Source: Lachnospiraceae bacterium
GTDB taxonomy: Bacteria; Bacillota; Clostridia; Lachnospirales; Lachnospiraceae
Reading direction: 5' to 3'
Length of the DNA: 45,073 nucleotides
Assembly: GCA_910574715.1 (NCBI GenBank)
Contig: CAJTCH010000043.1
Coordinates: 1 to 45,073 of the forward strand
Below are positions 1-6,567 of this stretch, one piece after another. The translations under genes were made by a program, and so were the position numbers. The notes under the pieces are model-generated. The model did not search any database and was not told where the DNA came from. It was given only the letters and a program-made list of their open reading frames with translations. How positions within the stretch are numbered: the first letter of the stretch is position 1; each line of letters begins with the position of its first letter.

Positions 1-98
1 TATGAAGGACTTCCCCGTTCCGGTCGGATGGATGATCGCCGCTTTCCCTGCGGTTTTCAGCATAGAAAGAGCCGCTCGGTAGGCTGTCTGATTATGTT
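1..98. repeat. Left arm of outer 98-bp perfect inverted repeat
   Basis: Bases 1-98 are the exact reverse complement of 871-968. The left arm may continue beyond the window. It carries helicase codons, so both arms encode the same stretch including the Walker A motif. It bounds a 772-bp central segment. Confidence 0.95.
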
Positions 99-117
99 CA
101 AATAATTCGATTTTCAT
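1..117 (-). CDS. 5' end of a second HA-type helicase gene (partial, runs off the window)
   Basis: Read on the - strand, an ATG at 117-115 opens a frame through all 39 visible codons to the window edge. It begins MKIELFEHNQTAYRAALS and reaches the Walker A motif HPTGTGKS. A good Shine-Dalgarno (AGGAAAGGAG) lies about 10 bases upstream. From codon 7 on it is identical to codons upstream of and within the + strand helicase at 906, because 1-98 and 871-968 are a perfect inverted repeat. This is the natural-looking N-terminus of the family; the right-hand gene lacks it. Whether a full second helicase, a fragment or an assembly fold-back lies to the left cannot be seen. Confidence 0.7.
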   Translation of the reverse strand, partial: MKIELFEHNQTAYRAALSMLKTAGKAAIIHPTGTGKSFI

Positions 118-187
118 ACCCCGCGGCTCCTTTCCTGTCCAATGATTACCGTCAAAATGTAATGAAGTTTTTTTTTTTGATTATGTT

Positions 188-255
188 CGCCGATTCTTCC
201 CTGTTTTCCATATCTTCCAGTTGCTTTGACCAGAATTTTGACGGCGGAAAAATAA
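188..255. repeat. Left arm of second inverted repeat (68 bp, perfect)
   Basis: Bases 188-255 are the exact reverse complement of 714-781. This pair shares the centre of symmetry of the outer 1-98/871-968 pair, so the outer arms look like one long inverted repeat in which 89 bp (99-187 versus 782-870) have been replaced. Confidence 0.95.
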
Positions 256-299
256 CTTCATTTATCTACGTTATATTACCACGCAAAAATCAATTTGTC
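256..299 (-). repeat. Direct repeat copy 1 carrying a promoter core
   Basis: Bases 256-299 equal 462-505 (44 bp, perfect). Read on the - strand, the repeat carries a TAATAT -10 (273-278). In this copy the -35 position reads ACGACA (296-301, 17-bp spacer), weaker than copy 2. Confidence 0.85.
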
Positions 300-320
300 G
301 TTACTTCTATTATCGCGCAT

Positions 321-346
321 CTTCCCATAAAATGGGAGGTTTTTTT
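321..346 (+). terminator. Rho-independent terminator inside the cassette
   Basis: A 7-bp stem (CTTCCCA/TGGGAGG, one G-T pair) with a 5-base loop is followed by seven T on the + strand. No T run follows on the - strand, so it should stop only rightward transcription in this orientation. Confidence 0.6.
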
Positions 347-348
347 AT

Positions 349-435
349 TAATTTTTTTTTAAGCGTCAGAGCTGACATAAATGATACGTATAATATAAAA
401 TAAAAAATGTAATGAATCATGATACTTCATTACAT
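349..435. repeat. Left arm of third inverted repeat (87 bp, perfect)
   Basis: Bases 349-435 are the exact reverse complement of 784-870. This pair has a different centre from the other two. The right copy occupies exactly the place where the helicase start would be expected. Confidence 0.95.
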
Positions 436-439
436 TTTT
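403..439. terminator. Bidirectional terminator-like hairpin
   Basis: A perfect 14-bp stem (403-416 with 426-439) has a 9-base loop and A/T runs on both sides. It could terminate in both directions or act as a cruciform site. It lies at the end of the 349-435 repeat and recurs, shortened, at about 783-813. Confidence 0.5.
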
Positions 440-461
440 TTATATGCAAAATCCTTAAAAT

Positions 462-505
462 CTTCATTTATCTACGTTATATTACCACGCAAAAATCAAT
501 TTGTC
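462..505 (-). repeat. Direct repeat copy 2 carrying a promoter core
   Basis: Perfect 44-bp copy of 256-299. Bases just beyond the repeat complete a consensus -35 hexamer on the - strand. Confidence 0.85.
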
Positions 506-507
506 AA
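479..507 (-). promoter_or_regulatory. Strong sigma-A-type promoter pointing left
   Basis: On the - strand TTGACA (507-502), a 17-bp spacer and TAATAT (484-479) form a near-consensus vegetative promoter aimed at the ATG at 117. The hairpin at 403-439 lies between it and the gene. Inversion of 99-870 would aim it at the right-hand helicase. Confidence 0.65.
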
Positions 508-713
508 CATTTTGGCTGATTGTGCGCTGGATTCTGATGGCATTTCTGCCAATTTCACCTGCAAAAAGCATCTTTTTTTCATTGAACCAGCGAAAATTCA
601 AGAGAAAATCGTTTTATCGCCGTCAAAATTCTAGTCAAATTTTGTTATGTCGGACATTTCAAAAAAAATAATTGAAAGAAACACCAAAATTCAGCTTTTC
701 TGTGTATAGCTTT

Positions 714-781
714 TTATTTTTCCGCCGTCAAAATTCTGGTCAAAGCAACTGGAAGATATGGAAAACAGGGAAGAATCGGCG
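714..781. repeat. Right arm of second inverted repeat (68 bp, perfect)
   Basis: Exact reverse complement of 188-255. An imperfect direct copy of part of it (the CGCCGTCAAAATTCT core) also occurs near 618-634. Confidence 0.95.
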
Positions 782-783
782 CA

Positions 784-870
784 ATGTAATGAAGTATCAT
801 GATTCATTACATTTTTTATTTTATATTATACGTATCATTTATGTCAGCTCTGACGCTTAAAAAAAAATTA
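784..870. repeat. Right arm of third inverted repeat (87 bp), capping the right-hand helicase
   Basis: Exact reverse complement of 349-435. It abuts the outer repeat at 871 and puts an in-frame TAA at 858-860, with no Shine-Dalgarno, upstream of the right-hand helicase frame. It therefore acts as an off end for that gene. It contains a shortened copy of the hairpin at 403-439 (about 783-813). Confidence 0.95.
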
Positions 871-968
871 AACATAATCAGACAGCCTACCGAGCGGCTC
901 TTTCTATGCTGAAAACCGCAGGGAAAGCGGCGATCATCCATCCGACCGGAACGGGGAAGTCCTTCATA
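871..968. repeat. Right arm of outer 98-bp perfect inverted repeat
   Basis: Exact reverse complement of 1-98. It spans the junction where helicase coding sequence begins to match the left-facing copy and runs 21 codons into the 906 frame. Confidence 0.95.
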
Positions 969-3179
969 GGGTTCAAGCTGTGTGAAGATTTCCCGGAAGA
1001 GAGGGTTGTCTGGCTGTCGCCGTCAGAGTATATCTTCAAGACACAGATGGAGAATCTGAGAAAGAGCGGTGCGAAGGAGCCTGAAAATATCAGCTTCTAT
1101 ACCTATGCGAAGCTTGCGGGGATGCCAAGGGAAGTGCTTCGGATGATCTGCCCGGATTATATCATATTGGATGAATTCCACCGCTGCGGCGCGAGAACCT
1201 GGGGACAGGGAGTAGGGAATCTTCTTGCCATGTATCCGGATGCACCGGCGCTGGGGCTGTCGGCAACCGCGATCCGTTATCTGGATAATCAGCGGGATAT
1301 GTCCGATGAGCTGTTTGACGGGAACGTTGCTTCGGAGATGACCTTGGGGGAGGCGATCGTGCGGGGCATCTTAAATCCGCCGAAGTATGTACTATCGGCA
1401 TTCTCCTATCAGAAGGAGCTTAGACGGTATGAGGAGCGGGTGCAGAGGGCGGGGAGTAAGGCTGTCCGCTGTGAGAGTGAGAAATTACTGGAAGAGCTGC
1501 GCCGTGCGCTTCGGCAGGCGGATGGGTTGGAAGAGATCTTCTGTAAGCATATGAGGAATCCTGCGGGGAAATATATCGTCTTTTGCGCCGGTTATGAGCA
1601 CATGACGGAAATGGTCGGGAAGGCGCAGGAGTGGTTCGCGCAGGTGGATGCGTCGCCGCATATTTACTCTGTCTATTCTGAGGATCCGTCGGCGGATCGG
1701 GCATTTGCGGAGTTCAAGGCGGATGAGAGCGGTCATTTGAAATTATTGTATTGTATCGACATGCTGAACGAGGGCGTACATGTGGAGGATGTGGACGGAG
1801 TGGTCCTGCTTCGGCCTACCGTGTCGCCGATCATCTACAAGCAGCAGATCGGGCGGGCGCTGTCGGCGAGCAGGAAGAAGAATGCGGTCATTTTCGATAT
1901 TGTGATGAATATAGAGAATCTCTACAGTATCGGCACGATCGAAGAGGAGATGCAGATTGCCGTGTCTTATTATCATTTTCTGGGGCGGGATGAGGAGATT
2001 GTAAATGACCGGTTTCGCGTGGAAGATGAGGTAAGGAATTGTATCACGCTTTTTCAGAGGTTAGATGAGACGCTGACGGCAAGCTGGGATCTGATGTATG
2101 ATTGTGCGAAGCGGTATTATGAGCGGCACGGCAATCTGGAGGTCCCGGTGAAATATCAGACGGAAGAGGGCTATGGTCTTGGCCGGTGGCTTCTGACGCA
2201 ACGGAGGGTCTATGCCGGTGAGAAATACGGCGTGCTTGGCGCGGACCGTGTTCGCAGACTGAACCAGATCGGTATGGTCTGGGAAAACAGCCGGGATCTT
2301 GCATGGGAAAGGTATTTCCGTGAAGCGGAGAAATATTATGTCGAGCATGGGGACCTGAATACGAATGTCCATACGGTGACGGATTCCGGGATACGTCTTG
2401 GCGCGTGGATCACTAAGCTTCGAACCTATCGCAAAAGCGGGATTCAGAAAGCATATCTGTCAGAAGAGAGGATTCGTCTGCTTGACGGGATCGGGATGAT
2501 CTGGGATGTGCCGGACTATCTGTGGGAGGAGAATTTCGCGGAATGTATGGAATATTATCGGGAGCATGGGAATCTTGACATCCCCAATGCCTATTGTTCG
2601 CCGAAGGGACTTAAGATCGGCGGGTGGATCAGGCGGCAGAGACTTCTGAGGAATGGAAAGACCAACGGGGCGAAGCTTAGCCAGGAACAGATCACAAGGC
2701 TTGATTCTATTGGAATGGTCTGGAAAACGAAGCCGGAGCAGAAGTGGGATAAGGGTTATGCGGAGGCGAAGCTCTACTATGAGGCAAACGGGAATCTGAA
2801 TGTTCCGGCGTCTTATGTCACTCCAACTGGGTATAAGCTTGGAGGATGGATCGCAGATCAAAGAGAGAAGGGCAAAGAGAAGCATTTGCCAAAGCGGCGG
2901 GAGATGCTTGACGCAATCGGAATGGTCTGGGTGAAGCCGGATCCCTGGGAGGTTCGTTATCAGCTTGCGAAAGCCTATTATGAGGAGCATGGGAATCTGA
3001 AGATTCCGCTTAAGTACCGAGCGGATGGGGTGTGGCTGGCAAAATGGGTCAATGAGCAGAAACATATATACGCAGGAAACCGGGGCGGGAAGACGCTGCG
3101 GGAGGATCAGGTGCGGAGGTTGAATGAGATTGGGATGGACTGGGGGAGTCAAAGGGGAGCTCAGAAAAGTATTGCATAA
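906..3179 (+). CDS. DEAD/DEAH helicase with five helicase-associated repeats, lacking its natural start
   Basis: Superfamily 2 helicase. From the first internal ATG (906) it has 757 residues, with Walker A HPTGTGKS (12-19), DEFH box (89-92), SAT (119-121) and QQIGRALS motif VI (313-320). Five helicase-associated (HA) repeats follow at about 394-459, 467-533, 540-606, 614-675 and 681-746, each of the pattern W-x-YY-x-HGNL-x-P ending IGM-x-W. The frame is open upstream to 861, giving HNQTAYRAALS before the ATG, but TAA at 858-860 blocks it and no Shine-Dalgarno precedes 906. The true start (MKIELFE) lies inverted at 117. In the present orientation the gene is probably silent or makes a product lacking about 18 N-terminal residues. 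HA-repeat helicases occur widely; their DNA or RNA substrate is not established. Confidence 0.85.
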   Translation: MLKTAGKAAIIHPTGTGKSFIGFKLCEDFPEERVVWLSPSEYIFKTQMENLRKSGAKEPENISFYTYAKLAGMPREVLRMICPDYIILDEFHRCGARTWGQGVGNLLAMYPDAPALGLSATAIRYLDNQRDMSDELFDGNVASEMTLGEAIVRGILNPPKYVLSAFSYQKELRRYEERVQRAGSKAVRCESEKLLEELRRALRQADGLEEIFCKHMRNPAGKYIVFCAGYEHMTEMVGKAQEWFAQVDASPHIYSVYSEDPSADRAFAEFKADESGHLKLLYCIDMLNEGVHVEDVDGVVLLRPTVSPIIYKQQIGRALSASRKKNAVIFDIVMNIENLYSIGTIEEEMQIAVSYYHFLGRDEEIVNDRFRVEDEVRNCITLFQRLDETLTASWDLMYDCAKRYYERHGNLEVPVKYQTEEGYGLGRWLLTQRRVYAGEKYGVLGADRVRRLNQIGMVWENSRDLAWERYFREAEKYYVEHGDLNTNVHTVTDSGIRLGAWITKLRTYRKSGIQKAYLSEERIRLLDGIGMIWDVPDYLWEENFAECMEYYREHGNLDIPNAYCSPKGLKIGGWIRRQRLLRNGKTNGAKLSQEQITRLDSIGMVWKTKPEQKWDKGYAEAKLYYEANGNLNVPASYVTPTGYKLGGWIADQREKGKEKHLPKRREMLDAIGMVWVKPDPWEVRYQLAKAYYEEHGNLKIPLKYRADGVWLAKWVNEQKHIYAGNRGGKTLREDQVRRLNEIGMDWGSQRGAQKSIA

Positions 3180-3204
3180 GGACTAGGAGCGTTCAGCGTG
3201 GACT

Positions 3205-3232
3205 GGGATTGTGTTAAAGGGATTGTGTTAAA
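3205..3232 (+). repeat. Short tandem repeat, 14 bp x 2
   Basis: The unit GGGATTGTGTTAAA occurs twice in perfect tandem in the 247-bp gap after the helicase. No gene is visible in this gap. Confidence 0.85.
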
Positions 3233-3273
3233 GAGTGTGCAGCGGATTAGCAGTCTGGTATTTGTAAAAAATA

Positions 3274-3317
3274 TGGATGAATTACCATAATTATTTTATA
3301 TATTTTTTGTTGGTATA
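3274..3317 (+). pseudogene. Possible short remnant of a sugar-transferase gene
   Basis: A 44-bp stretch beginning TGGATGAATTACCA resembles bases 5005-5048 of the intact phosphoglycosyl transferase, where this sequence encodes the conserved DELPQLIDIL motif. Roughly four fifths of positions match by eye. The frame is broken by a stop. It may mark an old recombination or deletion edge of the polysaccharide locus. Confidence 0.3.
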
Positions 3318-3426
3318 AGCGGAGGGGATCCGGAAAACAGTAATTCACTGTGGGATAGAGAACATATAAAAGAATTTAGCACTGAAAAATGTAACAGATT
3401 AATTAAGAAAAAGGAGTGGTTCACAG

Positions 3427-4737
3427 ATGGAGGAGAGGCAGATCGCGTTCTCGCCGCCGGATATCACGGATCTGGAGATTGCGGAAGTAATCCAAACGCT
3501 GAAAAGCGGATGGATCACCACCGGTCCGAGAACGAAATTATTTGAACAGAAAATTGCCGAATACTGTGGGGTGAAGCGGGCGGCTGCTTTGAATTCTGCT
3601 ACTGCGTGCCTGGAAGCAGCTTTAAGATTCTTAGGTATAGGCGAAGGGGATGAAGTGATCACTTCTGTATATACATATACGGCATCCGCCAGCCCGGTAT
3701 GCCATGTGGGGGCTAAGCTGGTGTTTGTAGATGTGGCAAAAGACAGTTTCGAGATGGATTTTGATGCGTTGGAACGGGCGGTCACGGAGAAGACCAAAGC
3801 AATTATCCCGATAGATCTGGGAGGGGTGATGTGCGATTATTCCCGGATATTTGATATTGTGGAGAGGAAACGGGCGCTGTTTCATCCGAAAAATGAGATC
3901 CAGGAAGCCATCGGAAGAGTGGCCGTGGTAGCGGACAGCGCTCACGCGTTCGGTGCAAAGCGGAAGGTAAGGGGGAGCTGGAAAAACTGCGGTGTTGCTG
4001 CAGATTTTACCAGTTTCTCTTTTCACGCAGTGAAAAACCTGACTACAGCGGAGGGCGGGGCGCTCACCTGGAATCCGATTGAAGGGATCGATGATGATTG
4101 GATCTATCAGCAGTTTATGCTGTATTCCCTGCACGGGCAGTCGAAGGATGCATTGGCGAAGACCAAGCTTGGAGCATGGGAGTATGATATTGTATCGCCG
4201 GCTTATAAATGTAATATGACAGATATCATGGCGGCGATCGGTTTGAAGCAGTTGGAGCGGTATCCGGGAATCTTGAATAGAAGACAGGAGATTATCAGCA
4301 GGTATAATCAGGTTTGCGATGAATTAGGTATTCTTCATACGGAACACTATGGAAATGATTTTGTAAGCTCGGGACATCTGTATCTGGCAAGGCTTCCGGG
4401 AATGGATGAGGCCAGGAGAAATGATATGATCCTTCGAATGGCCAAGAGGGGGATTGCATGTAATGTGCATTATAAACCATTGGCCATGATGAGCGCTTAT
4501 AAGGCGATGGGGTGGAGGATAGAGGAATTTCCGAATGCTTATGGCTATTATCGGAATGAGGTGACGCTGCCGCTGCATACGAGGCTGACAGAAGGAGACG
4601 TGGAGTATGTGGCTGCAGGGCTGCGGGAGGTTGTTAGAGAGATATGTGGCGAAATTGGAGCGAACTGCCTGAATGGATGCAGATTCCAGAAGTCAGAGAG
4701 TACTATGAGATTCTTTCCAAACGAAAGAAAAGTCTGA
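3427..4737 (+). CDS. DegT/DnrJ/EryC1/StrS-family sugar aminotransferase
   Basis: PLP-dependent transaminase (436 aa) that probably aminates a nucleotide-linked keto sugar for the polysaccharide. Family features are the substrate-loop start GWITTGPRT (28-36), DSAHAFGA (170-177, PLP ring contact) and SFHAVKNLTTAEGG, where K203 is the expected Schiff-base lysine. AAGGAGTGG precedes the ATG. It is closest in character to 4-amino-4,6-dideoxy sugar aminotransferases (PglE/PseC/WecE types), but no sugar 4,6-dehydratase is present in the window to supply such a substrate. The last about 30 residues overlap the next gene by 94 bp in another frame and do not look like family sequence, so an ancestral stop may have been lost. 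It is the first gene of the polysaccharide operon. Confidence 0.85.
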   Translation: MEERQIAFSPPDITDLEIAEVIQTLKSGWITTGPRTKLFEQKIAEYCGVKRAAALNSATACLEAALRFLGIGEGDEVITSVYTYTASASPVCHVGAKLVFVDVAKDSFEMDFDALERAVTEKTKAIIPIDLGGVMCDYSRIFDIVERKRALFHPKNEIQEAIGRVAVVADSAHAFGAKRKVRGSWKNCGVAADFTSFSFHAVKNLTTAEGGALTWNPIEGIDDDWIYQQFMLYSLHGQSKDALAKTKLGAWEYDIVSPAYKCNMTDIMAAIGLKQLERYPGILNRRQEIISRYNQVCDELGILHTEHYGNDFVSSGHLYLARLPGMDEARRNDMILRMAKRGIACNVHYKPLAMMSAYKAMGWRIEEFPNAYGYYRNEVTLPLHTRLTEGDVEYVAAGLREVVREICGEIGANCLNGCRFQKSESTMRFFPNERKV

Positions 4738-5324
4738 TAGTTAAACGTGTTTTTGATCTGGTCATTTCATTTATTCTGTTGATTATAGCGGCAGCGCCGA
4801 TGATAGTGATCGCAGCCGCCATTGCAATCGATTCTCCTGGAGGTATCTTTTACCGGCAGGAGAGAGTAACTGCATATGGGAAAAGATTTATGATACATAA
4901 ATTCCGAACAATGGTAGTAAATGCAGATACGATAGGAACGCAAGTTACAGCAAGAAATGATAGCAGAGTTACAAAAATAGGAAAGTTTTTACGAAAATAT
5001 CGTTTGGATGAATTACCACAATTGATTGATATATTGATTGGTGATATGTCATTTGTGGGGACCAGACCGGAAGTGGTTAAATATGTGAAAGCATATACGA
5101 AGGAAATGAGGGCGACTTTATTGTTGCCGGCAGGCGTGACTTCAGAAGCCAGTATCCGTTATAAGGATGAGGCGGATCTGCTCAGTGGGGCGGAGGATGT
5201 TGACAGAATATATATAGAAAAGGTACTGCCTGGAAAGATGGAATATAACCTTGAAAGTATCAGGAGGTTTGGCCTCTTCAGGGAATTAAAGACAATGATC
5301 AGAACTGTGATTGCAGTAGCTTAG
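4644..5324 (+). CDS. Undecaprenyl-phosphate sugar phosphotransferase (PglC-like, initiating enzyme)
   Basis: Monotopic phosphoglycosyl transferase (226 aa) that moves a sugar-1-phosphate from its UDP donor onto undecaprenyl phosphate, starting the repeat unit at the inner membrane face. An N-terminal segment of about 40 residues precedes a hydrophobic re-entrant stretch (about 38-62, VFDLVISFILLII). Then come DSPGGIFYRQERV, the HKFRTM motif and the catalytic DELPQL region with GDMSFVGTRPE. The ATG at 4644 is preferred because the following WRNWSELPEWM resembles N-termini of related proteins as I know them; GGGAGG lies 13 bases upstream, and it overlaps the aminotransferase. Pairing with an aminotransferase suggests an amino-sugar donor, but the substrate cannot be read from sequence. 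Confidence 0.88.
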   Translation: MWRNWSELPEWMQIPEVREYYEILSKRKKSLIVKRVFDLVISFILLIIAAAPMIVIAAAIAIDSPGGIFYRQERVTAYGKRFMIHKFRTMVVNADTIGTQVTARNDSRVTKIGKFLRKYRLDELPQLIDILIGDMSFVGTRPEVVKYVKAYTKEMRATLLLPAGVTSEASIRYKDEADLLSGAEDVDRIYIEKVLPGKMEYNLESIRRFGLFRELKTMIRTVIAVA

Positions 5325-5337
5325 GGACTGAGACGAG

Positions 5338-6558
5338 ATGAATATATTATTGATTAATCATTATGCCGGATCGCCGGAGATGGGAATGGAGTTCCGCCCT
5401 TATTATTTTGCCAGGGAATGGGTGAGAGCGGGGCATCATGTTCAGATTATTGCAGGAGATTTTTCACATTTGAGAAAAGAAAATCCTAAGGTCGAAAAGG
5501 ACTTGCAGTATGAAGATGTGGATGGAATCCAATATTGCTGGATAAAGGCGGGCAGATACGAAGGAAACGGTCTTAGCAGAGCATTAACGATGTTTAGATT
5601 CTGCTATAAGCTTCGGAAGTATGCGGATAGGATTTTAGAAAAGGCAAGGCCGGATGTAATCATTACATCATCAACCTATCCGTTAGATACTTTCCCGGCG
5701 CAGTATATGAGAAAAAAGTGTCATGCAAAATTAATTCATGAAGTACATGATATGTGGCCTGCTACATTAATTGAATTGGGCGGTATGTCCAAATACCACC
5801 CCTTTGTACAGATGATTCAGGTCGGCGAAAATTCGGCGTACAGGAAATCTGATAAAGTAGTTTCATTGCTTCCATGTGCAAAAGATTATATGGTCAGGCA
5901 TGGGATGAAGGCGGATAAATTCATATGTATTGAAAATGGAGTAGTAGATGATGATTGGAAGAATCCGCTGCCGCTTCCGCAAGGGATGGAAAAGGAATTA
6001 ACAGTTCTGAAAGAAGACGGAAAATTCATCGTAGGCTATTTTGGAGGACATGCATTGTCTAATGCATTGGGCAATCTTTTAAAAGCGGCGGAGAAAATCC
6101 ATAATGATAAAATCCATTTTGTATTGGTCGGAAAAGGAATAGAAAAAGAAAAACTTAAGACCTATGCAAAAGAGCACAGGCTTCAGAATATATCCTTTTT
6201 CCCGGCGGTTCAGAAAGGAAGCATCCCGAATCTATTGAAATATTTTGATATCTCATATTGCGGGGCAAAGGAATCTGCGCTCTATCAGTACGGGATTAGT
6301 TTAAATAAAATCTACGATTCTTTATACGCCGGAGTCCCGATACTTTTAGCATTTCATGCAAATGGAAATTTGATTGAAAAATATCATTGCGGTGCGGTTT
6401 CAAAAGGAGAACCGGCAGAAATTGCGAAAAAAATAGAAGATTTATTCAGTATGGAAAATGAAGAAAAAATGAAGATGAGTGCTAATGGAAAAAAAATAAT
6501 AGAAGAGAAATATTTGATATCTAAATTAGCACTTGATTTTATAAATATTATGAGTTAG
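5338..6558 (+). CDS. Family 4 glycosyltransferase (WbuB-like)
   Basis: Retaining GT-B enzyme (406 aa) of glycosyltransferase family 4, expected to add a sugar to the lipid-linked precursor in the cytoplasm. The N-terminal domain starts MNILLINHYAGSPEMGMEFRP, with the glycine-containing acceptor loop typical of WbuB/WbpY-type enzymes, and carries HEVHDMWPAT (about 136-145). The C-terminal nucleotide-binding domain has VGYFGGHALSNALGNLL and a GKGIEKEKL segment. It starts 13 bp after the sugar transferase, with GGGACTGAGACGAG upstream as a weak Shine-Dalgarno. Donor and acceptor are unknown. Confidence 0.82.
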   Translation: MNILLINHYAGSPEMGMEFRPYYFAREWVRAGHHVQIIAGDFSHLRKENPKVEKDLQYEDVDGIQYCWIKAGRYEGNGLSRALTMFRFCYKLRKYADRILEKARPDVIITSSTYPLDTFPAQYMRKKCHAKLIHEVHDMWPATLIELGGMSKYHPFVQMIQVGENSAYRKSDKVVSLLPCAKDYMVRHGMKADKFICIENGVVDDDWKNPLPLPQGMEKELTVLKEDGKFIVGYFGGHALSNALGNLLKAAEKIHNDKIHFVLVGKGIEKEKLKTYAKEHRLQNISFFPAVQKGSIPNLLKYFDISYCGAKESALYQYGISLNKIYDSLYAGVPILLAFHANGNLIEKYHCGAVSKGEPAEIAKKIEDLFSMENEEKMKMSANGKKIIEEKYLISKLALDFINIMS

Positions 6559-6567
6559 GCAGGAGAA

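Larger units (their letters stand above)
99..870. other. Candidate invertible start/promoter cassette
   Basis: This 772-bp AT-rich segment lies between the 98-bp inverted repeats. Its left end (99-187) holds the start codon, Shine-Dalgarno and first six codons of a helicase facing left. The equal-length right end (782-870) instead holds an inverted copy of 349-435 with an in-frame stop (858-860). Flipping the segment would place the start in frame with base 871, giving a 775-residue helicase from the right-hand gene. Inside are a promoter repeat, terminator-like hairpins and two more inverted-repeat pairs. Short open frames here (for example 162-362, 419-634, 672-860) look non-coding. I recognise nothing further in 506-713. 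Confidence 0.6.

Noticed and set aside
162..860. Several short open frames (162-362, 419-634, 672-860) that share the peptide SFIYVILPRKNQFV
   Set aside because: The shared peptide is a by-product of the 44-bp direct repeat. The frames lack ribosome sites and lie in AT-rich DNA carrying promoters, hairpins and inverted repeats.
906..908. ATG 906 as the natural start of the helicase
   Set aside because: There is no Shine-Dalgarno, the family-type residues HNQTAYRAALS lie upstream in frame, and the natural start with a good ribosome site is found on the inverted copy at 117.
2094..3143. Possible CRISPR or DNA tandem repeat in the helicase 3' half
   Set aside because: The periodicity (about 200-220 bp) reflects the five protein HA repeats; the DNA copies are diverged and without uniform spacers.
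2460..3152. Long opposite-strand open frames inside the helicase and inside dxs (27506-28681) and metH (37973-39016)
   Set aside because: They are antisense shadows of well-supported genes with conserved domains; none has a ribosome site or recognisable product.
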